Shown here: positions 34,985 through 42,816 of the stretch, piece by piece | Numbering within the stretch: the first letter of the stretch is position 1 | How the letters are laid out: each line of letters starts with the position of its first letter | Assembly (NCBI GenBank): GCA_024405735.1 | Contig: JAKSOF010000002.1 | Location: 97,614 to 161,613, forward strand | Source: Victivallaceae bacterium | Lineage (GTDB): Bacteria > Verrucomicrobiota > Lentisphaeria > Victivallales > Victivallaceae | Direction of reading: 5' to 3' | Length of the DNA: 64,000 nt | The notes under the pieces: generated by a model | Told to the model about the DNA's origin: nothing | The model's input: the letters and a program-made list of their open reading frames with translations, nothing else | Databases searched by the model: none | Translations under genes and position numbers: made by a program

Positions 34985-35821
34985 TTTGACGCAATGGGAA
35001 CGCGAGGGGCTGATTTCGCCCCTCGCGGAACTAAACATTTATATGGGGATTTTGTAAGAAAAACAGGGAGGTTTGCGGAAGTGCCTGACGCGTGTGGACA
35101 AGGCAGGGACAGCCGTACCGGCTTTCCCCGCCTTAACCACCCCTTTCCCTGTGCGACCGCGGTCAAGACGGATGTGGATATTCCCCTTTTTTTAATCCCA
35201 TACGCCTGCGCTTCGTCGTCGCTTCGTTCCTTGCTTCGCTTACAAACCGTGCCGTCGCTTTGCTCCGGCTCAATTTGCCGCTCCTTCTCGCTCGCGGCTA
35301 CCGTGCTCGTCTACGGTCGTTTGCACACTTCCCCCTTAAAATCTGCGATTTTCGGGGGAGCCCCCGCGCTCTCGCGCATCCGTTCCTCGCTTCGCTCCGG
35401 TACTCGCGGCTTCGCGTATGGTAGTTTTTATTTTTTCTCCAGATTGCGCGCTTCCTCCTTCGCCAAGGCTACGGAGGACAGGCGGCGGCAACCGCCTCGC
35501 ATCCGACGGTAAATAGAGCGTATGTGGTATTTTTCCGGTTTCTTTCGCGGTGGCATCCGCGAAACTATCCTTTGCATGGGTGGTATGCACATCAAGCAGT
35601 CGGGCGGGCGGAGCGTAAAGCGGAGCATTAGCCCGCGTGGGGAGCAGTTCATTTTGCGGTAACAAACAGGCGAGACCGCGGAGATTTGCGGTGACAGCCG
35701 TTTCGAGCGCGGGCAAAACGATCATCCGCAAATATCTGCGGCAAGAGCAAAGTCCAGCCTGTGGCTGGTTGAGGGAGCCGCGAGGGGCGAAATCAGCCCC
35801 TCGCGTTCCCATTGCGTCAAA
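34985..35821 (+). mobile_element. 837-bp non-coding element with 44-bp perfect terminal inverted repeats (copy 2, complete)
   Basis: The left end 34985-35028 and right end 35778-35821 are exact reverse complements over 44 bases. Each end contains its own palindrome, CGCGAGGGGC and GCCCCTCGCG flanking TGATTTC. The body holds a hairpin at 35102-35132, two 16-base GCGG-type palindromes (35676-35691 and 35726-35741) and a CTTCGC-rich centre. No transposase or other convincing gene is present: the open frames in it are short, on both strands and composed of the repeats. This fits a MITE-like or other non-autonomous element. No clear target-site duplication was seen. It fills most of the 998-base gap between rpsO and the HPr gene, starting 13 bases after the rpsO terminator and ending 24 bases before the next -35 box. 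Confidence 0.8.
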
Positions 35822-35845
35822 ACGATGGTGTCGCGTTAAATCTTC

Positions 35846-35874
35846 TTGCATTTGCATACAAGAGACGCTATATT
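35846..35874 (+). promoter_or_regulatory. Promoter for the HPr-like gene
   Basis: TTGCAT at 35846-35851 and TATATT at 35869-35874, 17 bp apart; the leader is about 30 bases, with AAGGGGAG before the ATG. Confidence 0.7.
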
Positions 35875-35909
35875 TAGTACCGTTGCAAGAAATAAGGGGA
35901 GATTTTGAT

Positions 35910-36188
35910 ATGAAAGAGCGCGTTGTCACCATTCGCAACCGGGCGGGGATCCATTGCCGTCCATCCGGTGTTATCCTCAATACGATCAATCAGGAATTTC
36001 CCTATCACCGCTTTGAGATCGAAGCGGGCGGCAACCGCATTGAACTCAACAGTATGCTCGCCTTGATCTCGCTGGGGCTTGCGCTCGGCGCTCAGGCGAC
36101 GCTCCGCTGTACGGGGCAGAATGAGGAAGCGGCGATCCGTCGCATCGGCGATCTTTTTGAAACGGAATTCGATTTTCCGGCGCGGTAG
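35910..36188 (+). CDS. HPr-family phosphocarrier protein
   Basis: The 92-residue protein is an HPr homologue of the phosphotransferase system or its regulatory offshoots. The phosphoryl-accepting His15 lies in NRAGIHCRPSG. The position of the regulatory Ser46 of Gram-positive HPr is a Ser (Ser48) in ELNSMLALISLGLALGA. Retention of both sites would allow EI-dependent phosphorylation and also HPr kinase control. No ptsI, HPr kinase or sugar permease lies nearby, so it may be a regulatory or nitrogen-type HPr. It is transcribed from its own promoter and converges on the gene at 36197. Confidence 0.88.
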   Translation: MKERVVTIRNRAGIHCRPSGVILNTINQEFPYHRFEIEAGGNRIELNSMLALISLGLALGAQATLRCTGQNEEAAIRRIGDLFETEFDFPAR

Positions 36189-36196
36189 ACGCGCAT

Positions 36197-36715
36197 TCAG
36201 ACGAAAACGTAGTGATTTTCCTCAAGAATGGTCACGGCGTAGTGACAGCCGAGCCGGAAGCACCATTTGAGCGCTTCGGCGAGTGCGAGAAAATTTTCTT
36301 CGTCGGCGGGCGCGTCGGCGCTTTGCATGAAGTCCCAGAAATTCTGTGCGGCGTTTCCGGCGAAATCGGAGCGTTTGAAACGGTCGGTCAATTTTTCTTC
36401 GGCACAGATGGGGGCCTTGCCGTCGAGCAATCCCATCAGATCGAATTCATCGGGACGGTGGTTGGCAAAATTGGTGACGGTTTCCGCCGATTTGGCGAAA
36501 ACGAAATTGAAAAGCGACGCGATCTCGTCGGTGGAAAAACTTTCCCTGTCTTTGACTTCGGCAAGGATCTGGATCAGCAGTTTTTTTTCGGATTCGGCGA
36601 ATTCCGGCGCGACAGCGACCGGTTTATCGAGAAGACCGCTTTTTCGTGCGGCGTCGATCACGCAACGCCCGGCATTTTGGGCGGCGATGGAGCGGCTGAA
36701 AGTGTTTTCCGGCAT
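36197..36715 (-). CDS. Unknown protein, about 172 residues
   Basis: I do not recognise this gene. The start at 36715 follows GAGGGAAAA and gives MPENTFSRSIAAQNAGRCVI. The sequence is mostly helical, acidic and cytoplasmic in character, with no membrane segment or signal peptide. The C terminus is aromatic and Cys-containing (LKWCFRLGCHYAVTILEENH). Codon usage resembles the neighbours and a promoter matching the local consensus precedes it (TTGCCA, 17 bp, TATATT at 36749-36744), so it looks real. It is divergent from the LptF/LptG-type permease gene and shares its promoter region. Confidence 0.6.
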   Translation of the reverse strand: MPENTFSRSIAAQNAGRCVIDAARKSGLLDKPVAVAPEFAESEKKLLIQILAEVKDRESFSTDEIASLFNFVFAKSAETVTNFANHRPDEFDLMGLLDGKAPICAEEKLTDRFKRSDFAGNAAQNFWDFMQSADAPADEENFLALAEALKWCFRLGCHYAVTILEENHYVFV

Positions 36716-36743
36716 ATTTTCCCTCTGCAGTTGAATTCTTTTT

Positions 36744-36794
36744 AATATATCTCCTGCAATCGAATTTGGCAAACGGCATCTTGCGGTGTATATT
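36744..36794. promoter_or_regulatory. Divergent promoter pair with overlapping -35 boxes
   Basis: On the + strand TTGGCA (36766-36771) and TATATT (36789-36794) are 17 bp apart. On the - strand TTGCCA (36772-36767) and TATATT (36749-36744) are also 17 bp apart. The two -35 boxes overlap by five bases in the near-palindrome TTTGGCAAA, so the two polymerases cannot bind at once. The + start would fall at or next to the ATG at 36801. Confidence 0.65.
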
Positions 36795-36800
36795 AAGAGT

Positions 36801-38111
36801 ATGGAAAAAATCACAGAGCAAAAACGTCCTGATCGTCGCTGGTTCCCGTTGTGGATCATCGACCGCTATATATTGCGGGAATTTCTGATCAAATACAGCA
36901 TTTTGCTGTTGGTATTCATCATCCTTTTCATCCTCAACGATGTCTATCATTTTATCGGGGATTTCCTTTCGGGCAACGCGTCGCTTTCCGCGATGATCGC
37001 GTTTTTCCTCTACAAATTGCCGGGAAATATCCGTTTTGTACTGCCGATCTCGATGTTGCTCGGCTGTATGTGGACGATGGCGGCATTCGGAAAAAATCTG
37101 GAGATCACCGCAATGCGCGCTTCGGGGGTGTCCGTGCCTCGCGCCAGCGCGATGATTTTCGTTGTGGGATTTCTTGTGACGCTGGTCAATATTTCCTTTA
37201 ACGAAAAAATCGTCCCGATCACCGAACGCAAGGCGCAAGTTGTCTACGATCTGGCGGCAGACAACCGCCGTTATCAGCACAGTCTCCTCGCTTACCGGAG
37301 CAACGATTTGAAACGCCATTGGCTTTTCAAGACATTCAAGAGCGGCGGCGACCAGGATGCCGTGGCGATCAAGACCTTTTGGACGAAATCGATGATCCGG
37401 CAGTTGCTGGGCTCTTCGCAGGATCCCGGTTACGCGGCGCGCATTCAGGCGGTTTTCCCCGCCAAGTCCAAGGAATTGCTGGCGATCGCCGATCCCGAAG
37501 CGTTGCGTCAGAAAATCGAATATCAGCTTTTGGACCGCAAGATCGATTTTTTCATCAAATCGGCGAATTACGATGAAAAAAACAAGATCTGGATGTGGCG
37601 GGACGGTTATTTCGTCAGCTATGACCGCAGTGACGAGACGCTTTTCAGCGGCAGTCGCGGCACTTCGGAAATGCACGCCGAGATCCGCTTCGATCAACTG
37701 GTTTTCAGCGAAAGCGAGATCCCGGAATCTCCTTTTGACATTCTCGCGTCCATCAGTGAAAAAGACGATTTGCCGACCATCGATATTTTCCGGTTGATCC
37801 GCAACAATCCCGACATGGCGCAGCGGGTGCGCGACATTTATCTGACGATTTTCTTTTATCGCCTCGCTTTCCCGTGGTCGTGTTTTCTCGCGGTCTTTCT
37901 CGGAGTGCCGCTGGCGGTGCGCAACGAGCGGACGGGCAGTATGCTGGCGATCATCACGGCGATCGCCGTCATCGTCGGATATATGGTCGTCGCGCAGATT
38001 TTCCTCGTCTTGGGCAAGGGCGGGCATCTCAATCCCTGCTTTGCCGGATTGGCGCCGACGCTCGCCTTTATCGGTTACGGCATCTGGCGGATGATCGGCG
38101 ACCGCACTTAA
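36801..38111 (+). CDS. LptF/LptG-family lipopolysaccharide export permease
   Basis: This is an inner-membrane permease of the LptB2FG type, which extracts LPS for transport to the outer membrane. The 436-residue protein has three N-terminal helices (near residues 25-45, 60-80 and 95-120), a large periplasmic domain and three C-terminal helices, as in the YjgP/YjgQ family. The conserved IIDRYILREFL start and the LAFPWSCFLAVFLGVPLAVR region before the last helices are typical. The ATG at 36801 lies 7 bases after a -10 box, so the mRNA may be leaderless. The stop overlaps the stop of convergent folC. Whether it is LptF or LptG cannot be decided, and no lptB or lptA is nearby. Confidence 0.87.
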   Translation: MEKITEQKRPDRRWFPLWIIDRYILREFLIKYSILLLVFIILFILNDVYHFIGDFLSGNASLSAMIAFFLYKLPGNIRFVLPISMLLGCMWTMAAFGKNLEITAMRASGVSVPRASAMIFVVGFLVTLVNISFNEKIVPITERKAQVVYDLAADNRRYQHSLLAYRSNDLKRHWLFKTFKSGGDQDAVAIKTFWTKSMIRQLLGSSQDPGYAARIQAVFPAKSKELLAIADPEALRQKIEYQLLDRKIDFFIKSANYDEKNKIWMWRDGYFVSYDRSDETLFSGSRGTSEMHAEIRFDQLVFSESEIPESPFDILASISEKDDLPTIDIFRLIRNNPDMAQRVRDIYLTIFFYRLAFPWSCFLAVFLGVPLAVRNERTGSMLAIITAIAVIVGYMVVAQIFLVLGKGGHLNPCFAGLAPTLAFIGYGIWRMIGDRT

Positions 38112-39379
38112 ACGAGGTTGCCGGCGGCTTCTCTGCCGCCGAGATATTCCAGAATCTCTCCGGCGAGAAAAAGACTGCCGGAAACGACGATTTTTCCTTT
38201 TGCCGACGCTTGCGCCTTTTTCAGCGCGTCGATGCCATTGGCGGCGCCGCAACTCGGGATCTCCGGTGCGATCTCAAAAAGCATTTCCTTTAATTTTTCG
38301 GGCGGAAAACTGGTGCGTTTTTCCGCCGGAAGCGGCGTGAAGATCATCTTTTCGGCGAGCGGCGCCCAGAGTTTCAGGCACTCCGCTACCGCCTTGTCCT
38401 CGAAACCGCCGTAGACGACGGTGAATTTTTCCTTCGGGAAGCGTTCCGCGAGCGAAGCCGTCAACGCGCCGACGCCGTCGGGATTGTGTCCGCCGTCGAT
38501 GATGACGTTGTGAAATGTCTGCATCCGTCCCGGCCAGCGGACACGGCTCAAGGCGGCGACGGCGCGGCGGAGATCGAATTTTTCCTTTTCGGCAAGATAA
38601 CGTAAAACGGCGAGGACGATCCGGCAGTTTTCGCGCTGCATTCTGCCCGGCAGACTCAAGGCGACATCAATACCGTCATAGGTGAAACATTGATTGCCGT
38701 CGGTGTCGATGGTGAATTTTTCCGGCACCGGGGCGGCGGGCGGGAAAAATTCGGCGTGTTTTTCTTTTGCCGTTCCGGCGATGACACGGTAGGCTTCCGG
38801 CGGCAGTTTCCCGGTGAAAACGGGGACGTTTTCCTTGATGATCCCCGCTTTTTCTTTGGCGATCAACTCCAGAGTTTCCCCGAGGATTTGCTGATGGTCG
38901 AGCGCGATGTTGGTGATGACGGAAACGATCGGCTTTACGACGTTGGTCGCATCAAGTCTGCCGCCCATTCCGGTTTCCCAGACGACGATGTCGCAACCGG
39001 CTTCGGCGAAAATTTTGGCGGCAAGCGCGGTGGCGAATTCAAAATAGGTGAATTCCATACCTTTTGTCTGCTCCGCCAGAATTTCCGCGGCGCGGTCAAA
39101 GGTCGACGGATCGACCATTTTGCCGTCGATGCGGAAACGCTCGCGCACATCGATCAGGTGCGGAGAGGTGTAAAATCCCGTATGGAATCCCGCGCCGCGC
39201 AAAGCGGCTTCAAGCATTGCGCCCGTCGAACCTTTGCCGTTGGTTCCGGCGAGGTGAATGAAGCGCAATTTTTTTTGCGGATCTCCCGCGCGGGCAAAAA
39301 GTTCAAGCGTCGGCTCCAAGCCGAGCTTGATCGAAAACATATTCAGCCGGTCCAGAAAACCGGCGCCGGAAAAGTGCAT
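38108..39379 (-). CDS. folC: Dihydrofolate synthase / folylpolyglutamate synthase
   Basis: FolC adds glutamate to dihydropteroate and to folates. The 423-residue protein belongs to the Mur ligase superfamily. It has the P-loop HLAGTNGKGSTGAMLEAAL, YTSPHLIDVRERFRIDG, the VWETGMGGRLDATNVV segment and the C-terminal VIIDGGHNPDGV. The start at 39379 overlaps the tolB stop by one base (TAATG), indicating coupling. The frame runs further upstream but that part is the end of tolB. Confidence 0.95.
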   Translation of the reverse strand: MHFSGAGFLDRLNMFSIKLGLEPTLELFARAGDPQKKLRFIHLAGTNGKGSTGAMLEAALRGAGFHTGFYTSPHLIDVRERFRIDGKMVDPSTFDRAAEILAEQTKGMEFTYFEFATALAAKIFAEAGCDIVVWETGMGGRLDATNVVKPIVSVITNIALDHQQILGETLELIAKEKAGIIKENVPVFTGKLPPEAYRVIAGTAKEKHAEFFPPAAPVPEKFTIDTDGNQCFTYDGIDVALSLPGRMQRENCRIVLAVLRYLAEKEKFDLRRAVAALSRVRWPGRMQTFHNVIIDGGHNPDGVGALTASLAERFPKEKFTVVYGGFEDKAVAECLKLWAPLAEKMIFTPLPAEKRTSFPPEKLKEMLFEIAPEIPSCGAANGIDALKKAQASAKGKIVVSGSLFLAGEILEYLGGREAAGNLV

Positions 39380-40575
39380 TATCTCGCCCTTGCGCCTTTC
39401 AATTTGCAGGGCGACCACGCCGGCATCGACAATTCGTACCGCATCGAGAGCAGTGTCCTGACTTTGCCGGTGCGCGTGTCGACGACGACGAGATCGGAAT
39501 GTTTGCCCGAAACGCGTTTGCAGACCACCTGACGGTTGTCCGCCGCCCACGCCGGAGATTCAAAACTGCCCGGTTCCTCGGTGATGCGCCGGTTTTCGCC
39601 GCTTTGAAGATCGAAAACGCAAAGCGTGTAACTGCCGTTGACCCGCGAAGCGTAGACGATTTTGTCATCGCCCGACCAGTCGGGAGTCACCGCGTCGCTG
39701 CCGACGGCGGGAAGCCGCTTTTTCTGCGAACCGTCGCGGTTGCAGATGACGATGCGGGTCGAACCGCCCCTTTGTTCGCTGACGTAGGCGATCCGCGAAC
39801 CGTCCGGGCTCCAGCAGGGCGACGCTTCGACTTCGATGTCTTTGGTCAACCGGCGCAGTTGCCGCGAAAAAATGCCTTTCACATAGAGGTCGACCTGATG
39901 GTCGAAACTGAAAATCCCGGCGATCTCCTGCCCGTTCGGGCTGACGGCGGCGCCGGTGTTGATGCCCTTGTAGGCGGTGAGGATGCGGCTTCTTTTGGGG
40001 CCGTCGACGACGGTTTCGATGAGGTCGATGCCGGCGCGTCCGTATTTGGAATAGCAGATCGAACGGCCGTTCGGCGTCCAGCAGGGCTCGACGCAGAGCG
40101 CGTTGAAATTGGTCAATTGGACGATGTTTTTGCCGTCGATGTCACAGGCGTAGACATTACGGACTCCCGGCGCTGTCTTGGCGCAAAAGGCGATGCGCGA
40201 AGTGCAAAAACCCTGAACTTTGAGGTCGCTGAAACTGCGTTCGATCGCGTGATCGACGATCAGTTTCGCCAAATTGCGCACATCGCCGCCTTTGACATTC
40301 CACGCTTCCAACGGCGCTCCGGCGAGGTCGAGATCACAGCGGACGCCCCCGGGGGAAGAGGTGATTTTCAACTGGTAATCCCCGACGTTATTCGTCAGGT
40401 CGAACCAGCCGCAAGCGTTGAGGAGACTGCGCACTTCGCGGTCGAGCGCGGCGTTGCCGCTGGATTTCAATTCGATCGTCGGGTTGTCGCGCACCGTTTT
40501 GGAAACGATGATCGGCGCCGCGCCGAGAATCGCCGAAATACAAAAGAGGATAATGAAAACGGCAAAATTTTTCAT
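39379..40575 (-). CDS. tolB: TolB-like periplasmic beta-propeller protein
   Basis: The 398-residue protein has a signal peptide (MKNFAVFIILFCISAILGAA) and a N-terminal domain like the TolB alpha/beta domain. A six-bladed propeller with repeated WSPDG units follows (EPCWTPNGRSICYSKYG, ASPCWSPDGSRIAYVSE, ESPAWAADNRQVVCKR). In Tol-Pal systems TolB binds Pal and acts in outer-membrane constriction and stability. It is not next to the TolQ/TolR-like genes at 29.8-31 kb, so partnership with them is only inferred. Genes order ppiB-tolB-folC on the minus strand suggests one operon. Confidence 0.85.
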   Translation of the reverse strand: MKNFAVFIILFCISAILGAAPIIVSKTVRDNPTIELKSSGNAALDREVRSLLNACGWFDLTNNVGDYQLKITSSPGGVRCDLDLAGAPLEAWNVKGGDVRNLAKLIVDHAIERSFSDLKVQGFCTSRIAFCAKTAPGVRNVYACDIDGKNIVQLTNFNALCVEPCWTPNGRSICYSKYGRAGIDLIETVVDGPKRSRILTAYKGINTGAAVSPNGQEIAGIFSFDHQVDLYVKGIFSRQLRRLTKDIEVEASPCWSPDGSRIAYVSEQRGGSTRIVICNRDGSQKKRLPAVGSDAVTPDWSGDDKIVYASRVNGSYTLCVFDLQSGENRRITEEPGSFESPAWAADNRQVVCKRVSGKHSDLVVVDTRTGKVRTLLSMRYELSMPAWSPCKLKGARAR

Positions 40576-40578
40576 TGT

Positions 40579-41070
40579 TTACTCCTCAACGGCATCCAGT
40601 ATGACGACTTCATTTACCGGCACGTCCTGATGGAATCCGCGCGACGAGGTTTCGACTTGGGCAATTTTGTCGACGATCTCCATACCCTCCGTGACTTTGC
40701 CGAAAACGCAGTAGCCGTAATATTGCGGCACCGGCGCCTTGAAATCGAGAAAGTCGTTGTCGACGAGGTTGATGAAAAACTGGCTCGTCGCCGAATCGAC
40801 GACGTTGGTGCGCGCCATCGCGATCGTGCCGCGCTGATTGGAAATCTGATTGGCGGCTTCGTTGCGGATCGCTTTTTGCGTCGGTTTCTGGGTGAAACTG
40901 CGGTCGAAACCGCCGCCTTGGATCATAAAGCCGGGGATGACCCGGTGAAAAAGCGTGTCGCGGTAGAATCCGCTGCGGACGTAGGAAAGGAAATTTTTTA
41001 CCGTTTCCGGCGCGTCGTCGGCAAAGAGTTCCAGTTTGATCTCTCCGAAATTCGTTTTCAAGGTGACCAT
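40579..41070 (-). CDS. Peptidyl-prolyl cis-trans isomerase, cyclophilin type
   Basis: The 163-residue protein is a small cyclophilin of the PpiB type, which isomerises proline peptide bonds. It has FHRVIPGFMIQGGGFDRSF, with the catalytic Arg-containing segment, and TSQFFINLVDNDFLD, plus GYCVFGKVTEGMEIVDKI. There is no signal peptide, so it should be cytoplasmic. It leads the ppiB-tolB-folC unit, with a promoter 33-60 bases upstream, and its stop lies 3 bases from tolB. Confidence 0.93.
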   Translation of the reverse strand: MVTLKTNFGEIKLELFADDAPETVKNFLSYVRSGFYRDTLFHRVIPGFMIQGGGFDRSFTQKPTQKAIRNEAANQISNQRGTIAMARTNVVDSATSQFFINLVDNDFLDFKAPVPQYYGYCVFGKVTEGMEIVDKIAQVETSSRGFHQDVPVNEVVILDAVEE

Positions 41071-41102
41071 AAAAGCATTGCTCCTTCTTTTTGTTTTTCA
41101 AT

Positions 41103-41131
41103 AATATATCATAATTTCTTTTTTACCGCAA
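41103..41131 (-). promoter_or_regulatory. Promoter for the cyclophilin-tolB-folC operon
   Basis: On the minus strand TTGCGG (41131-41126) and TATATT (41108-41103) are 17 bp apart. The -35 box lies inside the last codons of the prepilin peptidase gene. Confidence 0.65.
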
Positions 41132-41971
41132 GGCGCAAAAGACGGGAAGCGCGACAATTGCTTCTTTGGCGAAGCACCAGAGCACGATGCCGACGGCAAG
41201 ATCGATGCCGAAAGCGACCGATTGCCGCTTGAATTGTCTGTGCGCGGCAATGGCGAGGATACTGCCGGAAATCACCCCCGTCAACGTGGCGGCAAAGAGG
41301 ATGAAAAACGCCCCTTTCCAGGTGAGGAGCGTGGCGATCGCCGCCGCCGCCTTAATGTCTCCGCCGCCCAGCACTTCACGGCGGGCAAGCCGTTTGCCGA
41401 TTTGTGCAAAAAGGGCGAGAGCAAGATAAAAACCGATGCCGCCCGCCGTCGCGAGGAACATCGCTTCCGCCGACTTGAAAACTCCGTAATGCCGGGGGAA
41501 ACATCCGGCGAGGATGACCCCGGCGACAAACGCCGTGACGGTCACGCCGCGCGGGATGACGCAGTAGCGGAAATCAAACCACGCGATCGCGATCGCGAAA
41601 TAGAGCGCGGCGCATCCCGGGATCAGAAAAAATTCCGGCGTCCAGTTGAAAAAAATTCCGGTCGCGGCAAAAGCGGCAAAGAGCAGAGCCGTCGTCAGTT
41701 CGACGAAAAAGTAACGCGGGGAGTAGGGAGTATGGCAGTGACGGCATCTGCCGCGCAAAATGAGAAAACTCAATATCGGCAGATTGTCGAACCAGGCGAT
41801 CTTATGCTGACAATTCGTGCAATGCGACGGCGTCGTCACGATGGATTCGTTGCGCGGTATCCGCCAGAAACAGACGTTGAGAAAACTTCCGAGCGACGCG
41901 CCGATGAGAAAAAATCCGCATTCGACGATCCAGCGCACGGCGGGGATGGAGAAATCGACCGTCATATCCAT
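41123..41971 (-). CDS. pilD: Type IV prepilin peptidase / N-methyltransferase
   Basis: This is the membrane aspartyl protease that cleaves and methylates prepilins and pseudopilins. It has 282 residues and about eight helices. It has GASLGSFLNVCFWRIPR near residue 25, the two cytoplasmic Cys pairs CTNCQHK and CRHCHTPYSPRYFFVEL, the first catalytic Asp in AWFDFRYCVIPRG and the second in GGGDIKAAAA. Both catalytic Asp and all four Cys are present. It is the last gene of the pilus ATPase/PilC/coaX/aroE run. Confidence 0.94.
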   Translation of the reverse strand: MDMTVDFSIPAVRWIVECGFFLIGASLGSFLNVCFWRIPRNESIVTTPSHCTNCQHKIAWFDNLPILSFLILRGRCRHCHTPYSPRYFFVELTTALLFAAFAATGIFFNWTPEFFLIPGCAALYFAIAIAWFDFRYCVIPRGVTVTAFVAGVILAGCFPRHYGVFKSAEAMFLATAGGIGFYLALALFAQIGKRLARREVLGGGDIKAAAAIATLLTWKGAFFILFAATLTGVISGSILAIAAHRQFKRQSVAFGIDLAVGIVLWCFAKEAIVALPVFCALR

Positions 41972-41972
41972 C

Positions 41973-42815
41973 TTAAATCAATCCCAGTGCGCGCCGCATT
42001 GCGTCAAGCGGCGCGGTTTTGCCCGTCCAGATCTCAAACGACGCGGCACCCTGATGGAGCAACATCGTTTTGCCGTCGGCGGCGGCGAGACCGCGTTGCC
42101 GCGCCGTGCGCAGAAACGGCGTGTCGCGGTAGACGAAATCAAAAAACGCCGCATTCGTTTCCGGAATTTCCAGAATCGGCGGATCGTCGTCGTGCCAGCC
42201 GAGCGCGGTCGACTGGATGACGAGGTCGGCATCGGCAAAGAAACGTTTGATTTCCGCCGTGTCGTTATAGGATGCCGCCGCGCTTTCAAGTTGCGGGAAA
42301 TGATTTTGCAGTTGCGTTGTCAAAATTTTTGCGCGCTCCATGGTGCGGTTGAGCAAGACGATGCTTTTTGCTCCCTTGAATGCGAGCGCGAAACTTGCGG
42401 CGCGCGCCGCGCCGCCCGCTCCGAGAAAGAGGATGTTTTTTCCTTTCGGGGAAAAATGCAAAGTTTCTTTGAGCGCGCGCAAAACGCCTTCGCCGTCCGT
42501 CGATTCGCCGTAAATTTTTCCGCCGGAGATCTTGAGCGTGTTGACGGAATTCGTCGCCGCCGCGAATTTGCCGATCTCATCGGCTTTTTGCGCCGCAACT
42601 TCCTTGAGCGGCACGGTGATGTTGACTCCTTGCAGATGGTCGCGGGCAAAGGCGAAAAAATCGTCGATCTCCGCAAGACGGACACGGCATTTGCCGTAGG
42701 GCTCGCCCATTTGATACGCGGCAAAGGCGGCGTTTTGCATCGCGGGCGACTGCGAGTGGTCGACCGGATCGCCGATAACGCAGTAACGGCAGGGGGAAAG
42801 GAAAGAAAAATCCAT
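41973..42815 (-). CDS. aroE: Shikimate dehydrogenase
   Basis: AroE reduces 3-dehydroshikimate to shikimate with NADPH. The 280-residue protein has the shikimate-binding VIGDPVDHSQSPAMQNAAF, NITVPLKE with the catalytic Lys, the SVNTL Asn, and the STDG motif, in which Ser replaces the usual Asn of NTDG while the catalytic Asp stays. The dinucleotide motif is FLGAGGAARA and the C-terminal MLLHQGAASFEIWTG is typical. The start at 42815 is two bases after the coaX stop. Confidence 0.94.
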   Translation of the reverse strand: MDFSFLSPCRYCVIGDPVDHSQSPAMQNAAFAAYQMGEPYGKCRVRLAEIDDFFAFARDHLQGVNITVPLKEVAAQKADEIGKFAAATNSVNTLKISGGKIYGESTDGEGVLRALKETLHFSPKGKNILFLGAGGAARAASFALAFKGAKSIVLLNRTMERAKILTTQLQNHFPQLESAAASYNDTAEIKRFFADADLVIQSTALGWHDDDPPILEIPETNAAFFDFVYRDTPFLRTARQRGLAAADGKTMLLHQGAASFEIWTGKTAPLDAMRRALGLI

Positions 42816-42816
42816 C

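Noticed and set aside
34985..35821. CRISPR array or tandem repeat array
   Set aside because: There are no regularly spaced direct repeats with unique spacers; the structure is two inverted ends plus internal palindromes.
34994..35989. Open frames of 150-220 codons inside the repeat element on both strands
   Set aside because: They begin in the terminal repeats, have low-complexity Arg/Ser/Pro composition, are not kept in copy 1, and lack ribosome-binding sites; they follow from the repeat sequence.
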